Shown here piece after piece: positions 35,326 through 45,438 of a stretch of 64,000 nt of DNA (position 1 is the stretch's first letter; every line of letters starts with the position of its first letter). The position numbers were made by a program, and so were the translations under genes. The stretch covers positions 36,373-100,372 of the forward strand of contig CAZOKZ010000009.1 in assembly GCA_964580585.1 (NCBI GenBank), read 5' to 3'. Under the pieces are notes generated by a model that had not been told where the DNA came from, searched no databases, and saw nothing but the letters and a program-made list of their open reading frames with translations. Source of the DNA: CAZOKZ01 sp964580585 (GTDB taxonomy: Bacteria > Sumerlaeota > Sumerlaeia > SLMS01 > JAHLLQ01).

Positions 35326-37515
35326 TCACGATGGTGTTTTATCCTTCTTATCCTTTTCATCCGGTCCCATTTTTACCCACAGCGTTCCCCATAAGCCAAT
35401 AGAAATCAACGTTGTCCAGAGCCCTTGCCAGAAGGATTTCGGGCTGTAAACGAGTTGGATTTCCTGTGTTCCGGCGGGTAGAACGGTGGAGGTGTTGACG
35501 CCATTGAGCGGAAATGTTGGCAGCCGTTCGCCCGATTCGCTCCGTGCGTACCATCCGGTGTGCCACGGGATGGCGGTCGCCAATGTGGCTCCCGAGGAGG
35601 GGAGCGGAGCATCGAGGCGTACGACAAAGGTGCGGGCGTTGGTGAATTTGGCCGATTCGATGGCGGGCAAAGGCGTTTCGAGGGGAATTTCCGGCGGGGT
35701 TGGAATTGGCGGGGCTTCCAGATCCGAAAAACTAATGACGTATGGGAGTTTGAGAAACATGGCTTTTTGAATCGCATCCTGGGGGGAATCTTCCAGGATC
35801 ACTTTTTTGGTCAACCAAGCCATGGGGGGCGGTTGGCGATATCGCCAAAGGGGCCAGTGTTCGTGATCAATGAGCGGTTCGAGATATTCGGCTTGATCGG
35901 TGTTGTCAAATCGCGCGGCAGGAAGAACGCGCGAAGGGTCAAAAACATCGGGACGGCCGATCAGGTATTGAACCCCCAGGTATTTCAATGCCGGGGAGTA
36001 AGGGTTGGTAAAAATCGTTCCATGGCTGGAGTACAAATTTCCCGTTCCGATGCATGCAAATTTCCTGACGATTCCGTATCGTTTCAGAACGAGCGAATTG
36101 TATCCCTGGATATCGTTGACATTTTGCCACGCGGCCAGATTTGGACGGAGAGAAATGCCATATTCCTCCGAGCGGCAATCGCGGGCATAACGCAACGTGG
36201 GATCGATTGTCAGATAGCGATCCTCACCCATGGCTTCGACATAGGCCGGGTCGGGGGCGAGATCCGCAGGGTGGGTGAAGGCGCGTTCAAGCCGGGGGAT
36301 CATGACGATGTTGGGGATGAGCAGAATAGCAAGTATCAGGGGGGCGCTCCAACGTGGCCAGTGACGATTTTTGATCCACAGCAACAAATTCTGTGCGCCG
36401 AGCGCTGCGATGATCGGACCGGTAACGCTCCACAGAATTAATGCCCGGCGCGGCGCGTGAAAATGGTCGAACATCGGCAGCACGCGTGACCAAAATGGAG
36501 TAAGTGCCCCCATGGCGAGAATGTATCCGATACCACCCACGACAAACAGGGGCCAGGCGAGCCGTCGCACGCGGCGACGAGTGAACGCCAACGGAACCAG
36601 AAGCAAGGCGCCCAGTCCGATGGCGTTCAGCGTATCGGTGTCTTCAATATGGGGAAGCGTTCCTCCTACCAGAGCCTTCCACAGATAGGATCCGTTCAAT
36701 GCCTGCTCGCTCAATTTGACGGCATTCATGGTTTCGGCACGTTCGCTCGACAGCAGGAAATCCAACGTGGGGAGGAATTGGATAGCCGAAATTCCCAACG
36801 CCAGCAACGCAGTCAATACGCCACGCCCCAGGATGATGGGCACATGGCGCAATCCGTGTTTTGTCCATCCGCGAGCAATCCAATAAATGGGTAAAACCAA
36901 CGCGGTGTAGTAGGAAAATTGCGAGGCACCTGCAAGAAATTGGAAGCAAAACAATGCGCCGACGAGAAGCGATGGGCGGGTAATCAATCGGTGACTGGTG
37001 CTACCCACATCATGTTCCACGGCCAGCAGCATCCACACGAGCCACGGCATGGCGAACACGCGCGGTGGCAAAGCAACGTGGCTGATCATGAACGAGCCGA
37101 ACTCGAATGTGAGTCCCGCGATCAATGCCGCGGCTCGCAGGCATCCCAACCGCCGCGATAGAAAATACGCGCCCCAACCGGCGAAAACGTAGTGAAAAAC
37201 CAACACCATGCCATAAGTGAACGCATTGGGCAGGATAAAAAACGGCAGGTTCGGCGGGTACCAGACGGCGACCTCGGGGTTGGCGGCGAGCGGCGTGCCG
37301 CTCATGATATTGGGCAGCCAAAGGGGCAACGTTCCCGCATGCAGTTGCCTTGCCGCAGCCAGTCGCATGGGGTATTGCAGGGAGATCGTATCCATGAAAT
37401 TGGGCAGATAACCAGCGAGTAAGGGCCACCACCACAGGCAGGGGAGCAGCGTTAACACCAGCAAGGGCCAGCGTTCGGAAGAAACGGCTCGGATGGGGCG
37501 AACTGACAGGTTCAT
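35326..37515 (-). CDS. YfhO-like polytopic membrane protein
   Basis: A 729-residue integral membrane protein has about 11-12 hydrophobic helices in residues 15-400. The first luminal loop is GT-C-like (YLPNFMDTISLQYPMRL, NIMSGTPLAANPEVAVWYP). A long extracytoplasmic domain follows (about 410-690), then a last helix near the C-terminus. The layout matches YfhO and related putative GT-C glycosyltransferases that act on lipid-linked sugars. ATG 37515 is chosen as it lies just before the first helix; upstream residues look non-coding. No clear ribosome-binding site precedes it. Confidence 0.75.
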   Translation of the reverse strand: MNLSVRPIRAVSSERWPLLVLTLLPCLWWWPLLAGYLPNFMDTISLQYPMRLAAARQLHAGTLPLWLPNIMSGTPLAANPEVAVWYPPNLPFFILPNAFTYGMVLVFHYVFAGWGAYFLSRRLGCLRAAALIAGLTFEFGSFMISHVALPPRVFAMPWLVWMLLAVEHDVGSTSHRLITRPSLLVGALFCFQFLAGASQFSYYTALVLPIYWIARGWTKHGLRHVPIILGRGVLTALLALGISAIQFLPTLDFLLSSERAETMNAVKLSEQALNGSYLWKALVGGTLPHIEDTDTLNAIGLGALLLVPLAFTRRRVRRLAWPLFVVGGIGYILAMGALTPFWSRVLPMFDHFHAPRRALILWSVTGPIIAALGAQNLLLWIKNRHWPRWSAPLILAILLIPNIVMIPRLERAFTHPADLAPDPAYVEAMGEDRYLTIDPTLRYARDCRSEEYGISLRPNLAAWQNVNDIQGYNSLVLKRYGIVRKFACIGTGNLYSSHGTIFTNPYSPALKYLGVQYLIGRPDVFDPSRVLPAARFDNTDQAEYLEPLIDHEHWPLWRYRQPPPMAWLTKKVILEDSPQDAIQKAMFLKLPYVISFSDLEAPPIPTPPEIPLETPLPAIESAKFTNARTFVVRLDAPLPSSGATLATAIPWHTGWYARSESGERLPTFPLNGVNTSTVLPAGTQEIQLVYSPKSFWQGLWTTLISIGLWGTLWVKMGPDEKDKKDKTPS

Positions 37516-37711
37516 GGATGCGGATGCTGGGAAGGAGGAAAAGCCAAGGCAATGAGAATCGCCAGAATACTCGACCCTGCTTGCCAACGTCGATGTTTTG
37601 CAGGAAAATGATTTTTAGATAAAATTTGTTTCGGCGCGCAAAAAAACTCCAGCCCATGGTGTCTTGGTGGATGAAGGCCATATTGATGGACCTTCCAGGA
37701 GCGACGGTACA

Positions 37712-39211
37712 ATGAGTGAAACGGCCCAAACCATGCAGTTTTCTATCAGCGAATCAGCCAGCAAACCAAAGAGCGAACGCGATCTGGTGATTCAAGCCTG
37801 TAAGGGCGATACTCAGGCGTTCAATGAACTGGTCGATCGGTATTTCAGCCAGGTGTACGCCGTGGCGTATGCGCGATTGGGCGCGCGGGAAGCGGCGGAG
37901 GATTTGGTGCAGGAAACGTTTTTGCGCGTGTACCTGAATTTGGACAAATTGCGCAATCCTGCTCAGTTTGCTCCGTGGTTGATGCGAATTGCGCGTAATC
38001 TGTCTGCGAGCTGGATTGTCAAAGGTGAACGCAGCTCACGTCTTTTGCCGATGGTGCCCGTTGAAAATGAAAGGTTGAACGCGATGCCGGACGATTCGGC
38101 GGATGACGCGCGCGAGAAAGCGCTTTGTGAAGAACATCGGTGTATTTTGGCAAATGCTATTGCCAAGTTGACACCAGAAGAGCGCGAAGTCGTGTTGCTG
38201 CATTTTTCCGATGATCTGAGTAAAAGCGAAATAGCCCGACGGTTGGGAGTTCATCCTTCTACGGTGGGTCGCCAGATAGAGAATGTGCTGCATTCGCTTC
38301 GGGATATGATTCAGCCCGCGATGGAAACGGCGATTCGTTCGGCGGCAAAGCCTCGGCCTGTGCTCAAGTGGCGGACGATGGCGGTCATCGGAGCCACAGC
38401 TGCGCTATCCGCCTCGTCGCGGTCTGCTTTGGCTTCCGCTGCGGAACTGAGCATGATGAGCACCGAAGTTTCTACGGCAAAAACCGGAATCGTTGCCTCG
38501 GTACCCGTTCTCCTGAAATCCATTTCGGCCACTTTGGCCGCAGGAGCAAGTACCGTGGGAACTGCAAAAATCACCGTCGCTGCCGTTGCACTGATTGCCG
38601 GTGGCACCTACTTTTACAATCATTCCGGTCCTGCGGGATCAACCGATACGCAAGCACCCGCTGTCGCTGTTGCATCGGCACCTAACGTTCCGACTCTTAT
38701 TCGAGAACAAAAGTACAAGTATGGTGGAGATCAGTTGATTACGATTCCCAAAGGTGAAGCAGTTCGCTGCATAGTGGAGCAAAGCCCGTATGGCGTGCCT
38801 TTTCAAATGGAACTGTTTGCGCGCCGGGATGGAAATGTGGAGATGACGACTCGCGGAATTCCCGGAGTTCCAGAAACGCCGGTGTTGATCGGTCCGGATC
38901 AAGTTGTCGATAGCGCGACTCCTGGTCATTTGGAAACGATGACGATGGATACCAACCGCCAATTATTCACGGTGGCATCGATCCATGTGAGGGATTTGGG
39001 AGCAAGCCTGAAGGTCGATTGTTTTTCTGCCTCGAATCCCAGCGCGTTGCAGGATGCTGCCGGATGCTGGGGGCGTTGGCAGGGCGGCCAGATCAGCAAG
39101 GTTCAACGTAATGCCGAATTGCTGCAAGTCCTGGGGAATGCGGGTATGATTCCGCAAGAACCAGAGAACCGACGGCTGTTTGTTGAGAAGATTAAAAATT
39201 TGGAGAACTGA
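37712..39211 (+). CDS. Membrane-anchored ECF sigma factor
   Basis: A 499-residue protein has ECF sigma regions 2 (residues about 30-100: ACKGDTQAFNELVDRYF, EDLVQETFLRVYLNL) and 4 (about 145-210: LTPEEREVVLLHFSDDLSK, EIARRLGVHPSTVGR). It does not end there. A ~290-residue extension has hydrophobic stretches, the clearest ITVAAVALIAGGTYFY near 288-303, then a polar, probably extracytoplasmic domain. No anti-sigma gene is adjacent. The sigma may therefore be tethered and released or regulated through its own C-terminal domain. ATG 37712 has AGGAG upstream; a GTG-type start at 37664 is less likely. Confidence 0.85.
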   Translation: MSETAQTMQFSISESASKPKSERDLVIQACKGDTQAFNELVDRYFSQVYAVAYARLGAREAAEDLVQETFLRVYLNLDKLRNPAQFAPWLMRIARNLSASWIVKGERSSRLLPMVPVENERLNAMPDDSADDAREKALCEEHRCILANAIAKLTPEEREVVLLHFSDDLSKSEIARRLGVHPSTVGRQIENVLHSLRDMIQPAMETAIRSAAKPRPVLKWRTMAVIGATAALSASSRSALASAAELSMMSTEVSTAKTGIVASVPVLLKSISATLAAGASTVGTAKITVAAVALIAGGTYFYNHSGPAGSTDTQAPAVAVASAPNVPTLIREQKYKYGGDQLITIPKGEAVRCIVEQSPYGVPFQMELFARRDGNVEMTTRGIPGVPETPVLIGPDQVVDSATPGHLETMTMDTNRQLFTVASIHVRDLGASLKVDCFSASNPSALQDAAGCWGRWQGGQISKVQRNAELLQVLGNAGMIPQEPENRRLFVEKIKNLEN

Positions 39212-39221
39212 CAAAAGCGAA

Positions 39222-39250
39222 TCGAGTCTCGGCGAATCGTCGGGACTCGA
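39222..39250. terminator. Bidirectional terminator hairpin
   Basis: TCGAGTC and GACTCGA arms enclose a smaller CG-rich stem. AAAAGC lies before and CTTTTGC after, so the structure works in both directions between the sigma gene and the converging kinase gene. Confidence 0.7.
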
Positions 39251-39257
39251 CTTTTGC

Positions 39258-41942
39258 TTACCCGATAATAATCTTTGAACCGCGTCGTCGGACGATGGCG
39301 GAGTCTTCGCCGGTTTTGGCGGAGGTGTCTTTTTCTTCGGGAATCGATTCGTCGTCGCGCATTTTTTTCCCCGTCTTGGGTGTCAGAGGCAACACGAGCC
39401 GGATGGTGGCGCCTTCGTCTTTTTTGCTTTCGGCTTCGAGGATTCCTCCCATTGTTTGCGCCAAACCGAATGATACCGACAATCCGAGACCCGTGCCTTT
39501 GCCTTCGGTTTTGGTGGTGAAGAAGGGGTCGAATACGCTGCTCAGGTATTCCGCCGGAATTCCAGGGCCGGTGTCTTGAACTTCGATGATGAATTTTTTT
39601 TCGTCGGGTTTCGATTTGGTGCGAAGGGTGATGATCCCGCCTTGCGAATCTTCGAGTGCGTCCATCGCGTTGCGCATCAGGTTGATGATAATCTGGCGCA
39701 GGTAATCGCGACAGACCGTAACGATTTCCAACGAATCGTCGAAATCCATATCGATCTCGATGTGTTGCTTGCGCATGGTGCCTTCGAACATTTCGGCGAG
39801 TTTTTTCAGTTCGTCATTCAGATGAATATCGGTGAGTTCCGCTTTTGCAGGCGATTTGCTGACCATGCGCAACTGCGAGATAATGCGTGCGATGCGGTCG
39901 ATTTCTTCTTCGATGATTTGCATGGCTTCGCGTGTGGTTTTTAAGTCGTCTTCGGCGGGATTGGGCTTGGCCATGCGGCCCGAGACGATTTTCAGGTAAT
40001 TCTTAATGATCGACAGCGGGTTGTTGACCTCGTGTCCGATGTGGGCAGCGATCGAACCGGTTGCGGCAAATTTTTCCGTTTGGACCAACTTGGCCTGAGC
40101 TGCCTGGAGTTCCTTCGTGCGCAGTTGCACGGTTTCTTCGAGCTCGCTGGCGAATTGTGCGACACGCATGTACAGTCGTCCGTGCTCGACCGCCAGGCCG
40201 AGGCTGTCGGCGATACGTTCGAGCAGTTTGATTTCCGACTGGCCGAAGCAATTGTCGTTTACCGACGCCAGGTTCAGCGTTCCCACGGCGCCGTTGGTTG
40301 CGACCAGCGGCACGACGCAGATGACTCGCATGCCTGTTTTGGTCAGTTCGGTATCTTCGTAGTATTTCCCGCTATCGCGCAGTTTGCGCAGTGTCAACAC
40401 CTGGTCCTTGAGGGCGCGACCCATAACGCTGCCATGCAGGGGGACGGTGGTGCCCTGGGGGAGCGTTTCGCGGTCGTTTGGATAAACGTAATCCAACGTT
40501 AAGCCGTCGCGCGATTCGTTCAGCAGTGTTAGCTCCACGCGTTCGCACGGCACGTGCATCAGGATTTCTTTGATGATGCGGCGGAATAACTTGTCCAGGT
40601 CCAACGCACGGTTTACCGAATGGCTGATCGAGTGAATCAGCTCGAGTTGTGTGGCTTTTTCGTCCAGTTCCGTCATGCGATTGGCAAGATCGAGATACGA
40701 ATCCTTAAGCGATTCGGCCATTTCATTGGCCGCGTTGGCGAGAACCTCGAGTTCGTTGCCGGTTTTTACTTCCACGCGATAATCGAGGTAACCCTGGGCG
40801 AATTGCTGCATCCCTTCGGTTAGTTTCAAAACGGGTTCAACCATGCGTTTCGATACCCAGATGGAAAGAGCGACGGCCACGATGGTGAGCAGCAGCCCGA
40901 CGATGATTGCTGTCCAGACTTCCCTCCGTAACGTGCTGAGGATTTCCTCCAGATCCACGGTTTGGACGATGGCCCAATTCACGGGGTTGATGTTCGATCC
41001 CTGATTTGAGTAGGAACGCGGTATGCGAAGCAGGGCGTGGGCGACGCCAAGGCGTAAAGAGCGCACCTCGAGCGTCAGCAGATCGTTGTCGTCCGTTTCC
41101 TCGTCAGTCGGGGAAAAAATTCGATCGCCAAGCGTTCCGACGCCAACCTCGAAGTCCGAGTCTTTCTGGGTGGAATACACAACACCCGCCGAACGCGAGA
41201 GCACAACGAGCCGTTGCCCGAGCGAGGGATTCAGGCGTTCGGCGCTTTGGAAAATCGGGTTGAGCGGAATCAATCCGACCAGTACGAGGCGTTCGGAATC
41301 GGCACGGGTGCCCGGTAGCTTGTTGCCTATCAGTATGTGAGGGTCCGTCCAGTCCTGGTACACCATTTCCGAGATGAATGCTCCCGAGGGTAGATCGCCC
41401 GCGAGCCATTCGATCAAAGGCGAGCCTTCGAGTTGGGGGGGGGCTTTGCAGGGAGCGATCCCGTCGGCAGTTAGTTGTCCCAGAATTCGGCCACGGCGGC
41501 CAACCAACAGCAATTGCGCTTGATGCAGTTCGTATTCGCGCAACTCCAACGGCTCGTCCCATTTGATCGTGCTTGGGGTTTCTTCTGAACGGACGGCTTG
41601 ATCGGCATATTGCTGGAGCTGAAGGACGAGATCTTCGTCACGAGTGAGTTCCTGGATTCCGGAAACGCGCTTGGAGAGTGCGATATCGATATCGCGTGCC
41701 AGTCCCTGGGCCATTTCGTAGGTTTGGTCGCGCGCGTTTGCACGAATGGTTCGCGAGGCTGTGTAGGAGGACAGCATCAGGGCCACGTAGCCGGGTATGG
41801 TGGCCAAGATGAGCAAAATCAACATCACGCGGCGTTGCAGGCTGCCCGTCATTTGCGGCGGCATGCGTAATCCTGGCCGAATGTCCTGGGTTTCGGCGTC
41901 TGGATCGTACCCGCGGGTGGTGATCGGCTCGTTCGAGTTCAT
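39258..41942 (-). CDS. Membrane sensor histidine kinase (sensor-HAMP-GAF-HK)
   Basis: An 894-residue kinase has a first helix at about 35-60 (VMLILLILATIPGYVALML), a ~280-residue extracytoplasmic sensor resembling a dCache domain, and a second helix (AIIVGLLLTIVAVALSIWV). HAMP, coiled coil, GAF (about 455-600) and a kinase core follow, with GHEVNNPLSI (His637), NLMRNAMDALED, DTGPGIP and GKGTGLGLSV. It has no attached receiver and no adjacent response regulator. The C-terminus ends in a charged tail, RRRGSKIIIG. It faces the sigma gene across a shared terminator. Confidence 0.92.
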   Translation of the reverse strand: MNSNEPITTRGYDPDAETQDIRPGLRMPPQMTGSLQRRVMLILLILATIPGYVALMLSSYTASRTIRANARDQTYEMAQGLARDIDIALSKRVSGIQELTRDEDLVLQLQQYADQAVRSEETPSTIKWDEPLELREYELHQAQLLLVGRRGRILGQLTADGIAPCKAPPQLEGSPLIEWLAGDLPSGAFISEMVYQDWTDPHILIGNKLPGTRADSERLVLVGLIPLNPIFQSAERLNPSLGQRLVVLSRSAGVVYSTQKDSDFEVGVGTLGDRIFSPTDEETDDNDLLTLEVRSLRLGVAHALLRIPRSYSNQGSNINPVNWAIVQTVDLEEILSTLRREVWTAIIVGLLLTIVAVALSIWVSKRMVEPVLKLTEGMQQFAQGYLDYRVEVKTGNELEVLANAANEMAESLKDSYLDLANRMTELDEKATQLELIHSISHSVNRALDLDKLFRRIIKEILMHVPCERVELTLLNESRDGLTLDYVYPNDRETLPQGTTVPLHGSVMGRALKDQVLTLRKLRDSGKYYEDTELTKTGMRVICVVPLVATNGAVGTLNLASVNDNCFGQSEIKLLERIADSLGLAVEHGRLYMRVAQFASELEETVQLRTKELQAAQAKLVQTEKFAATGSIAAHIGHEVNNPLSIIKNYLKIVSGRMAKPNPAEDDLKTTREAMQIIEEEIDRIARIISQLRMVSKSPAKAELTDIHLNDELKKLAEMFEGTMRKQHIEIDMDFDDSLEIVTVCRDYLRQIIINLMRNAMDALEDSQGGIITLRTKSKPDEKKFIIEVQDTGPGIPAEYLSSVFDPFFTTKTEGKGTGLGLSVSFGLAQTMGGILEAESKKDEGATIRLVLPLTPKTGKKMRDDESIPEEKDTSAKTGEDSAIVRRRGSKIIIG

Positions 41943-42146
41943 GGCGTTTCGTTGAATTCGACCAACTCAGAATAATCTCAGCGTGCCTTAACCCATAAAC
42001 ATCGTCAATCGAAGCCGTCGGGCGCCAGGGGGAATTTGCCGCCCGATGAGTGAAATCTACATCCCGGTTGCTTTTTGCAGTTGGCACGCCCGGGCAATCC
42101 GAGCGAACAATTTTCCGTCATTTTTCGCGATCAAGGATGCCCCCGC

Positions 42147-43112
42147 TTGGATTTTTTGTACACATATCTCTCCGATGATCTGGCCCGGATCGGGCATGTG
42201 CTGGATGCAGTTTTCCAGGTTGAAGGCGATTTGATGCAGGAAGTCGCCGATTACCTGTCCACGATGCGGGGCAAAATGCTGCGTCCGTGCCTGGTGAGTC
42301 TGGCCGCGCGGGCCTATGGGCTCGATCCAACCGCTACCGACCATCATATCAATTTGGGGGCGGCGATTGAGCTTTTTCATGTCGCCACGCTGCTGCACGA
42401 CGATGTGATCGATAAAGCTCCCGAACGGCGTGGGCGTTCCACCGTCAACGAGAAGTGGGGCGACGACGCGGCTATTTTGTTTGCAGACTATTTGTATGCC
42501 ACGTCCTTCGATTTGGCGCTTTCGACGCTCAAACCGGAAACGCTGCGGGTGCTTTCGCAAACCACGCAACGGATGACCGAAGGCGAATTTCTCCAGATCG
42601 AGCGCCGAGGCCAGTGGCTGGCTGTCGATGACTACATGAATATCATCACGCGCAAGACCGCTCAGCTTTTTGCCGCGTCCGCGTGCCTGGGCGCGTTGAT
42701 TGCCGGTGCCGATCGAGATGCCGTGACGCGTATGGCGGAGTTTGGTCTTGAATTTGGGCTCGCGTTCCAGATTACCGACGACACGTTGGATTATGAGGCG
42801 CAAACCGATAAATGGGGCAAACGCGTCGGCGCCGATTTGGCCGAAGGTAAACAGACGTTGCCGCTTCTGCACACGCTTAAGGTGGCATCGCCGGAAGATC
42901 GCGAGGCCTTGATTCACGTTCTGAATAATGGACGCGATTTCGACACCGTGCATCGTTATGTCGTTAAATACAACGCGATTGGCAGCTCGCTTGATGTCGC
43001 CGCCGAGCACTGCAAACGAGCGCTTGCGGCGCTGGATGATTTTTCTGCAGACAACAAACCCGTTGGGTTGATGCGGCAAATTGCCGACCAGGTCATCGTT
43101 CGCCAGTACTAA
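42147..43112 (+). CDS. Trans-polyprenyl diphosphate synthase (IspB-like)
   Basis: A 321-residue polyprenyl synthetase has both Asp-rich motifs: LLHDDVID (first) and QITDDTLDY (second), plus GKMLRPCL and GKQTLPLLHTL. It condenses IPP onto an allylic diphosphate to make long chains for quinones or lipid carriers. No ATG precedes the domain. TTG 42147, reading LDFLYTYL, has AGGA nine bases upstream and matches the usual N-terminus; TTG 42075 would add 24 residues. It stands alone, divergent from the kinase gene. Confidence 0.88.
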   Translation: MDFLYTYLSDDLARIGHVLDAVFQVEGDLMQEVADYLSTMRGKMLRPCLVSLAARAYGLDPTATDHHINLGAAIELFHVATLLHDDVIDKAPERRGRSTVNEKWGDDAAILFADYLYATSFDLALSTLKPETLRVLSQTTQRMTEGEFLQIERRGQWLAVDDYMNIITRKTAQLFAASACLGALIAGADRDAVTRMAEFGLEFGLAFQITDDTLDYEAQTDKWGKRVGADLAEGKQTLPLLHTLKVASPEDREALIHVLNNGRDFDTVHRYVVKYNAIGSSLDVAAEHCKRALAALDDFSADNKPVGLMRQIADQVIVRQY

Positions 43113-43175
43113 CTCATTTCATTCATTTACGATCAGCACGATTCTTGCGCGGTATGGCCGAGTGAGGTTTGGGGC

Positions 43176-43205
43176 TTGACACACGAGCCTGTTAGTGTTT
43201 TTGAT
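43176..43205 (+). promoter_or_regulatory. Sigma-70 promoter of the NAD salvage operon
   Basis: TTGACA (43176-43181) and TTTGAT (43200-43205) are separated by 18 bases, about 27 bases before pncB. The -10 element falls inside the palindrome annotated as the NrtR operator, which suits repression by steric block. The -35 is a consensus match; the -10 is four of six. Confidence 0.5.
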
Positions 43206-43211
43206 ACACTA
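43193..43211. promoter_or_regulatory. Probable NrtR operator palindrome
   Basis: TAGTGT and ACACTA are separated by seven bases; further symmetric bases (TG and CA) lie outside. It sits 21 bases before the pncB start, and an NrtR-type regulator is the second gene of the operon. NrtR sites in characterised species are similar TAGT-centred palindromes. The assignment combines a visible palindrome with gene context. Confidence 0.6.
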
Positions 43212-43232
43212 TCACGCTGAAGGAGTGATGCA

Positions 43233-44711
43233 ATGATTGTACAGCCAGAAGCCTGCGCCAGCAGCCTTGCTTTGCTGACGGATTTGTACCAGCTCACGAT
43301 GGCCTATGGGTATTGGAAAAATGGCATGGCCGATCATGAGGCAGTTTTTCACCTGACATTTCGCAAGCAACCGTTCGGCGGCGGGTATTCGATTGCGGCG
43401 GGCCTGGAAACGGCGATTGCGTATTTGCGCAACTTCAAATTCGCGGCAAGCGATCTGGAATATTTAGCATCGTTGACGGGAAACAATGGTCGTCCATTGT
43501 TCGATCCGGCTTTTTTGGAATATCTTGCCCAACTCCGATTCGATTGCGATGTCGATGCGATTCCCGAGGGGACGGTGGTATTTCCAAACGAACCGCTGTT
43601 GCGCGTTCGAGGTTCGTTGATTCAAGGACAATTGATTGAAACGGCGTTGCTTAATATTATTAACTTTCAAACATTAATAACAACCAAAGCTGCACGCGTG
43701 TGTCATGCAGCACAAGGCGATCCCGTATTGGAGTTTGGTTTGAGGCGCGCCCAGGGTATTGATGGCGCATTAACAGCAAGCCGCGCGGCATATATTGGTG
43801 GATGCGCGGGTACATCGAATGTTCTGGCGGGAAAACGATACGGCATTCCAGTGAAAGGAACGCATGCGCACAGTTGGGTAATGTGTTTTCCGAGCGAGCC
43901 GGAAGCATTCGATGCATACGCGCAGGCAATGCCGAATAATTGCGTGTTTTTGGTGGATACATTCGATACGATCGAAGGTGTTGGTCATGCGATTGATACG
44001 GCAAAACGATTACGAGTCGATGGACATGAAATGGTCGGGATACGGTTGGACTCTGGCGACCTGGCCTATTTGAGTATCGAAGCGCGGCGGCTTCTCGACG
44101 AGGCGGGATTTCCCGACGCGGCGATTGTAGCCAGTAACGATCTAGATGAGTATTTAATCGAAAGTTTAAAACAACAAGGCGCCTGTATTAATGTTTGGGG
44201 AGTAGGAACAAAACTGGTGACGGCGTACGATCAACCGGCATTGGGTGGAGTGTATAAGCTGGCTGCGATTCGTTCGCCAGGAGGAGATTGGGAATATAAA
44301 GTTAAACTTTCGGAACAGGCGATCAAAATTTCCACACCGGGCATCTTGCAGGTTCGTCGTTTTTACAACGAAAATGGTTACATCGCGGATGGTATCTATC
44401 ATGAAGGTCATCAACTCGAATGCCAAGGATGGATTCTTGTCGATCCAAAGGACGCTACCCGTCGGAAACATCTTGGCGCAGGGACGTCTTGGGTAGATTT
44501 GCTCGAACCCATATTTCGTAAGGGTGAATTTGTGGGGTCGGAGCCAACGCTTGATGAAATTCGCGAGCGTGTTCGAAATCAACTGACCATGTTGCATTCG
44601 GGAATTAAGCGATTTCTTAATCCGCACGAGTACCCGGTGGGATTTGAAAAATCTTTGCATGACATGAAAACGAACCTTGTTTTGCAAGCTCGCGGTGAAC
44701 TAGTAAGTTAA
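43233..44711 (+). CDS. pncB: Nicotinate phosphoribosyltransferase
   Basis: A 492-residue NAPRTase converts nicotinate and PRPP to nicotinate mononucleotide. Visible signatures are ALLTDLYQLTMAYGYW at the N-terminus, FGLRRAQGIDGALTASRAAY, KGTHAHSWVM, FLVDTFDT and GIRLDSGDLAYLS. AAGGAG lies eight bases before ATG 43233. It heads an operon with the regulator NrtR, nicotinamidase and a macro-domain protein. Together these form the nicotinamide-to-NAD salvage route via nicotinate (Preiss-Handler). Confidence 0.95.
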   Translation: MIVQPEACASSLALLTDLYQLTMAYGYWKNGMADHEAVFHLTFRKQPFGGGYSIAAGLETAIAYLRNFKFAASDLEYLASLTGNNGRPLFDPAFLEYLAQLRFDCDVDAIPEGTVVFPNEPLLRVRGSLIQGQLIETALLNIINFQTLITTKAARVCHAAQGDPVLEFGLRRAQGIDGALTASRAAYIGGCAGTSNVLAGKRYGIPVKGTHAHSWVMCFPSEPEAFDAYAQAMPNNCVFLVDTFDTIEGVGHAIDTAKRLRVDGHEMVGIRLDSGDLAYLSIEARRLLDEAGFPDAAIVASNDLDEYLIESLKQQGACINVWGVGTKLVTAYDQPALGGVYKLAAIRSPGGDWEYKVKLSEQAIKISTPGILQVRRFYNENGYIADGIYHEGHQLECQGWILVDPKDATRRKHLGAGTSWVDLLEPIFRKGEFVGSEPTLDEIRERVRNQLTMLHSGIKRFLNPHEYPVGFEKSLHDMKTNLVLQARGELVS

Positions 44712-44734
44712 TTAATACAAGGAATGATAGTGCG

Positions 44735-45427
44735 ATGATGGATGATCTGACAAAATTTCCACGGCCCAGTGTTACGGTCGATTGCGTGATTTTCGGTTAT
44801 GAAAACAAGGACTTGCAATTGTTGCTTGTCGAACGTGGTATCGAGCCGTTTAAGGGCTCATGGGCGTTGCCGGGCGGGTTTGTTCGTTCCGACGAAACAG
44901 TGGACGATGCAGCGCGGCGAGAATTGAAAGAAGAAACCGGAGTCACCAATGTATATCTGGAGCAGTTATATACATTTGGTGGGTTGAAACGCGATCCACG
45001 CGGTTGGGTAATCACGGTTGCGTACTATGCATTGATTAAACTTTCGAGTCAACGTGTTCGCGCTGCGACCGATGTTAGCCAGGCGCAATGGTTTTCCGTC
45101 GATGCGTTGCCTTCGCTGGCTTTTGACCATCGCGAAATTGTTGACAAAGCGATTGATCGACTGCGTGGGAAATTGCGGTATGAACCGATCGGTTTTGAAT
45201 TGTTGCCTAAAAAATTTACACTCACGCAGCTTCAGAGGCTTTACGAAACGATACTTCAATCCGAACTGGATAAACGCAATTTCCGGAAAAAGTTGCTTGG
45301 CATGAATTTGCTTATCGAGCTCGACGAATTTCAAACCGATGTGCCTCATCGCGCACCGCGTCTGTATCAATTCGATGAAAAAAAATACAAAGCGTTACGC
45401 AAAAAAGGTTTTAACTTCGATTTGTAG
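44735..45427 (+). CDS. nrtR: NrtR-type Nudix transcriptional regulator of NAD metabolism
   Basis: A 230-residue protein has an N-terminal Nudix domain (about 10-130) and a C-terminal winged helix (about 150-225: FTLTQLQRLYETILQSE, NFRKKLL). The Nudix box at 47-70 fits G-x5-E-x7-R-E-x2-E-E-x-G completely, so the domain may still hydrolyse as well as sense ADP-ribose. In characterised NrtR proteins ADP-ribose binding releases the operator. It lies 23 bases after pncB and 11 bases before the nicotinamidase gene, and probably autoregulates through the palindrome upstream of pncB. Confidence 0.88.
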   Translation: MMDDLTKFPRPSVTVDCVIFGYENKDLQLLLVERGIEPFKGSWALPGGFVRSDETVDDAARRELKEETGVTNVYLEQLYTFGGLKRDPRGWVITVAYYALIKLSSQRVRAATDVSQAQWFSVDALPSLAFDHREIVDKAIDRLRGKLRYEPIGFELLPKKFTLTQLQRLYETILQSELDKRNFRKKLLGMNLLIELDEFQTDVPHRAPRLYQFDEKKYKALRKKGFNFDL

Positions 45428-45438
45428 GAGGTCTATTA

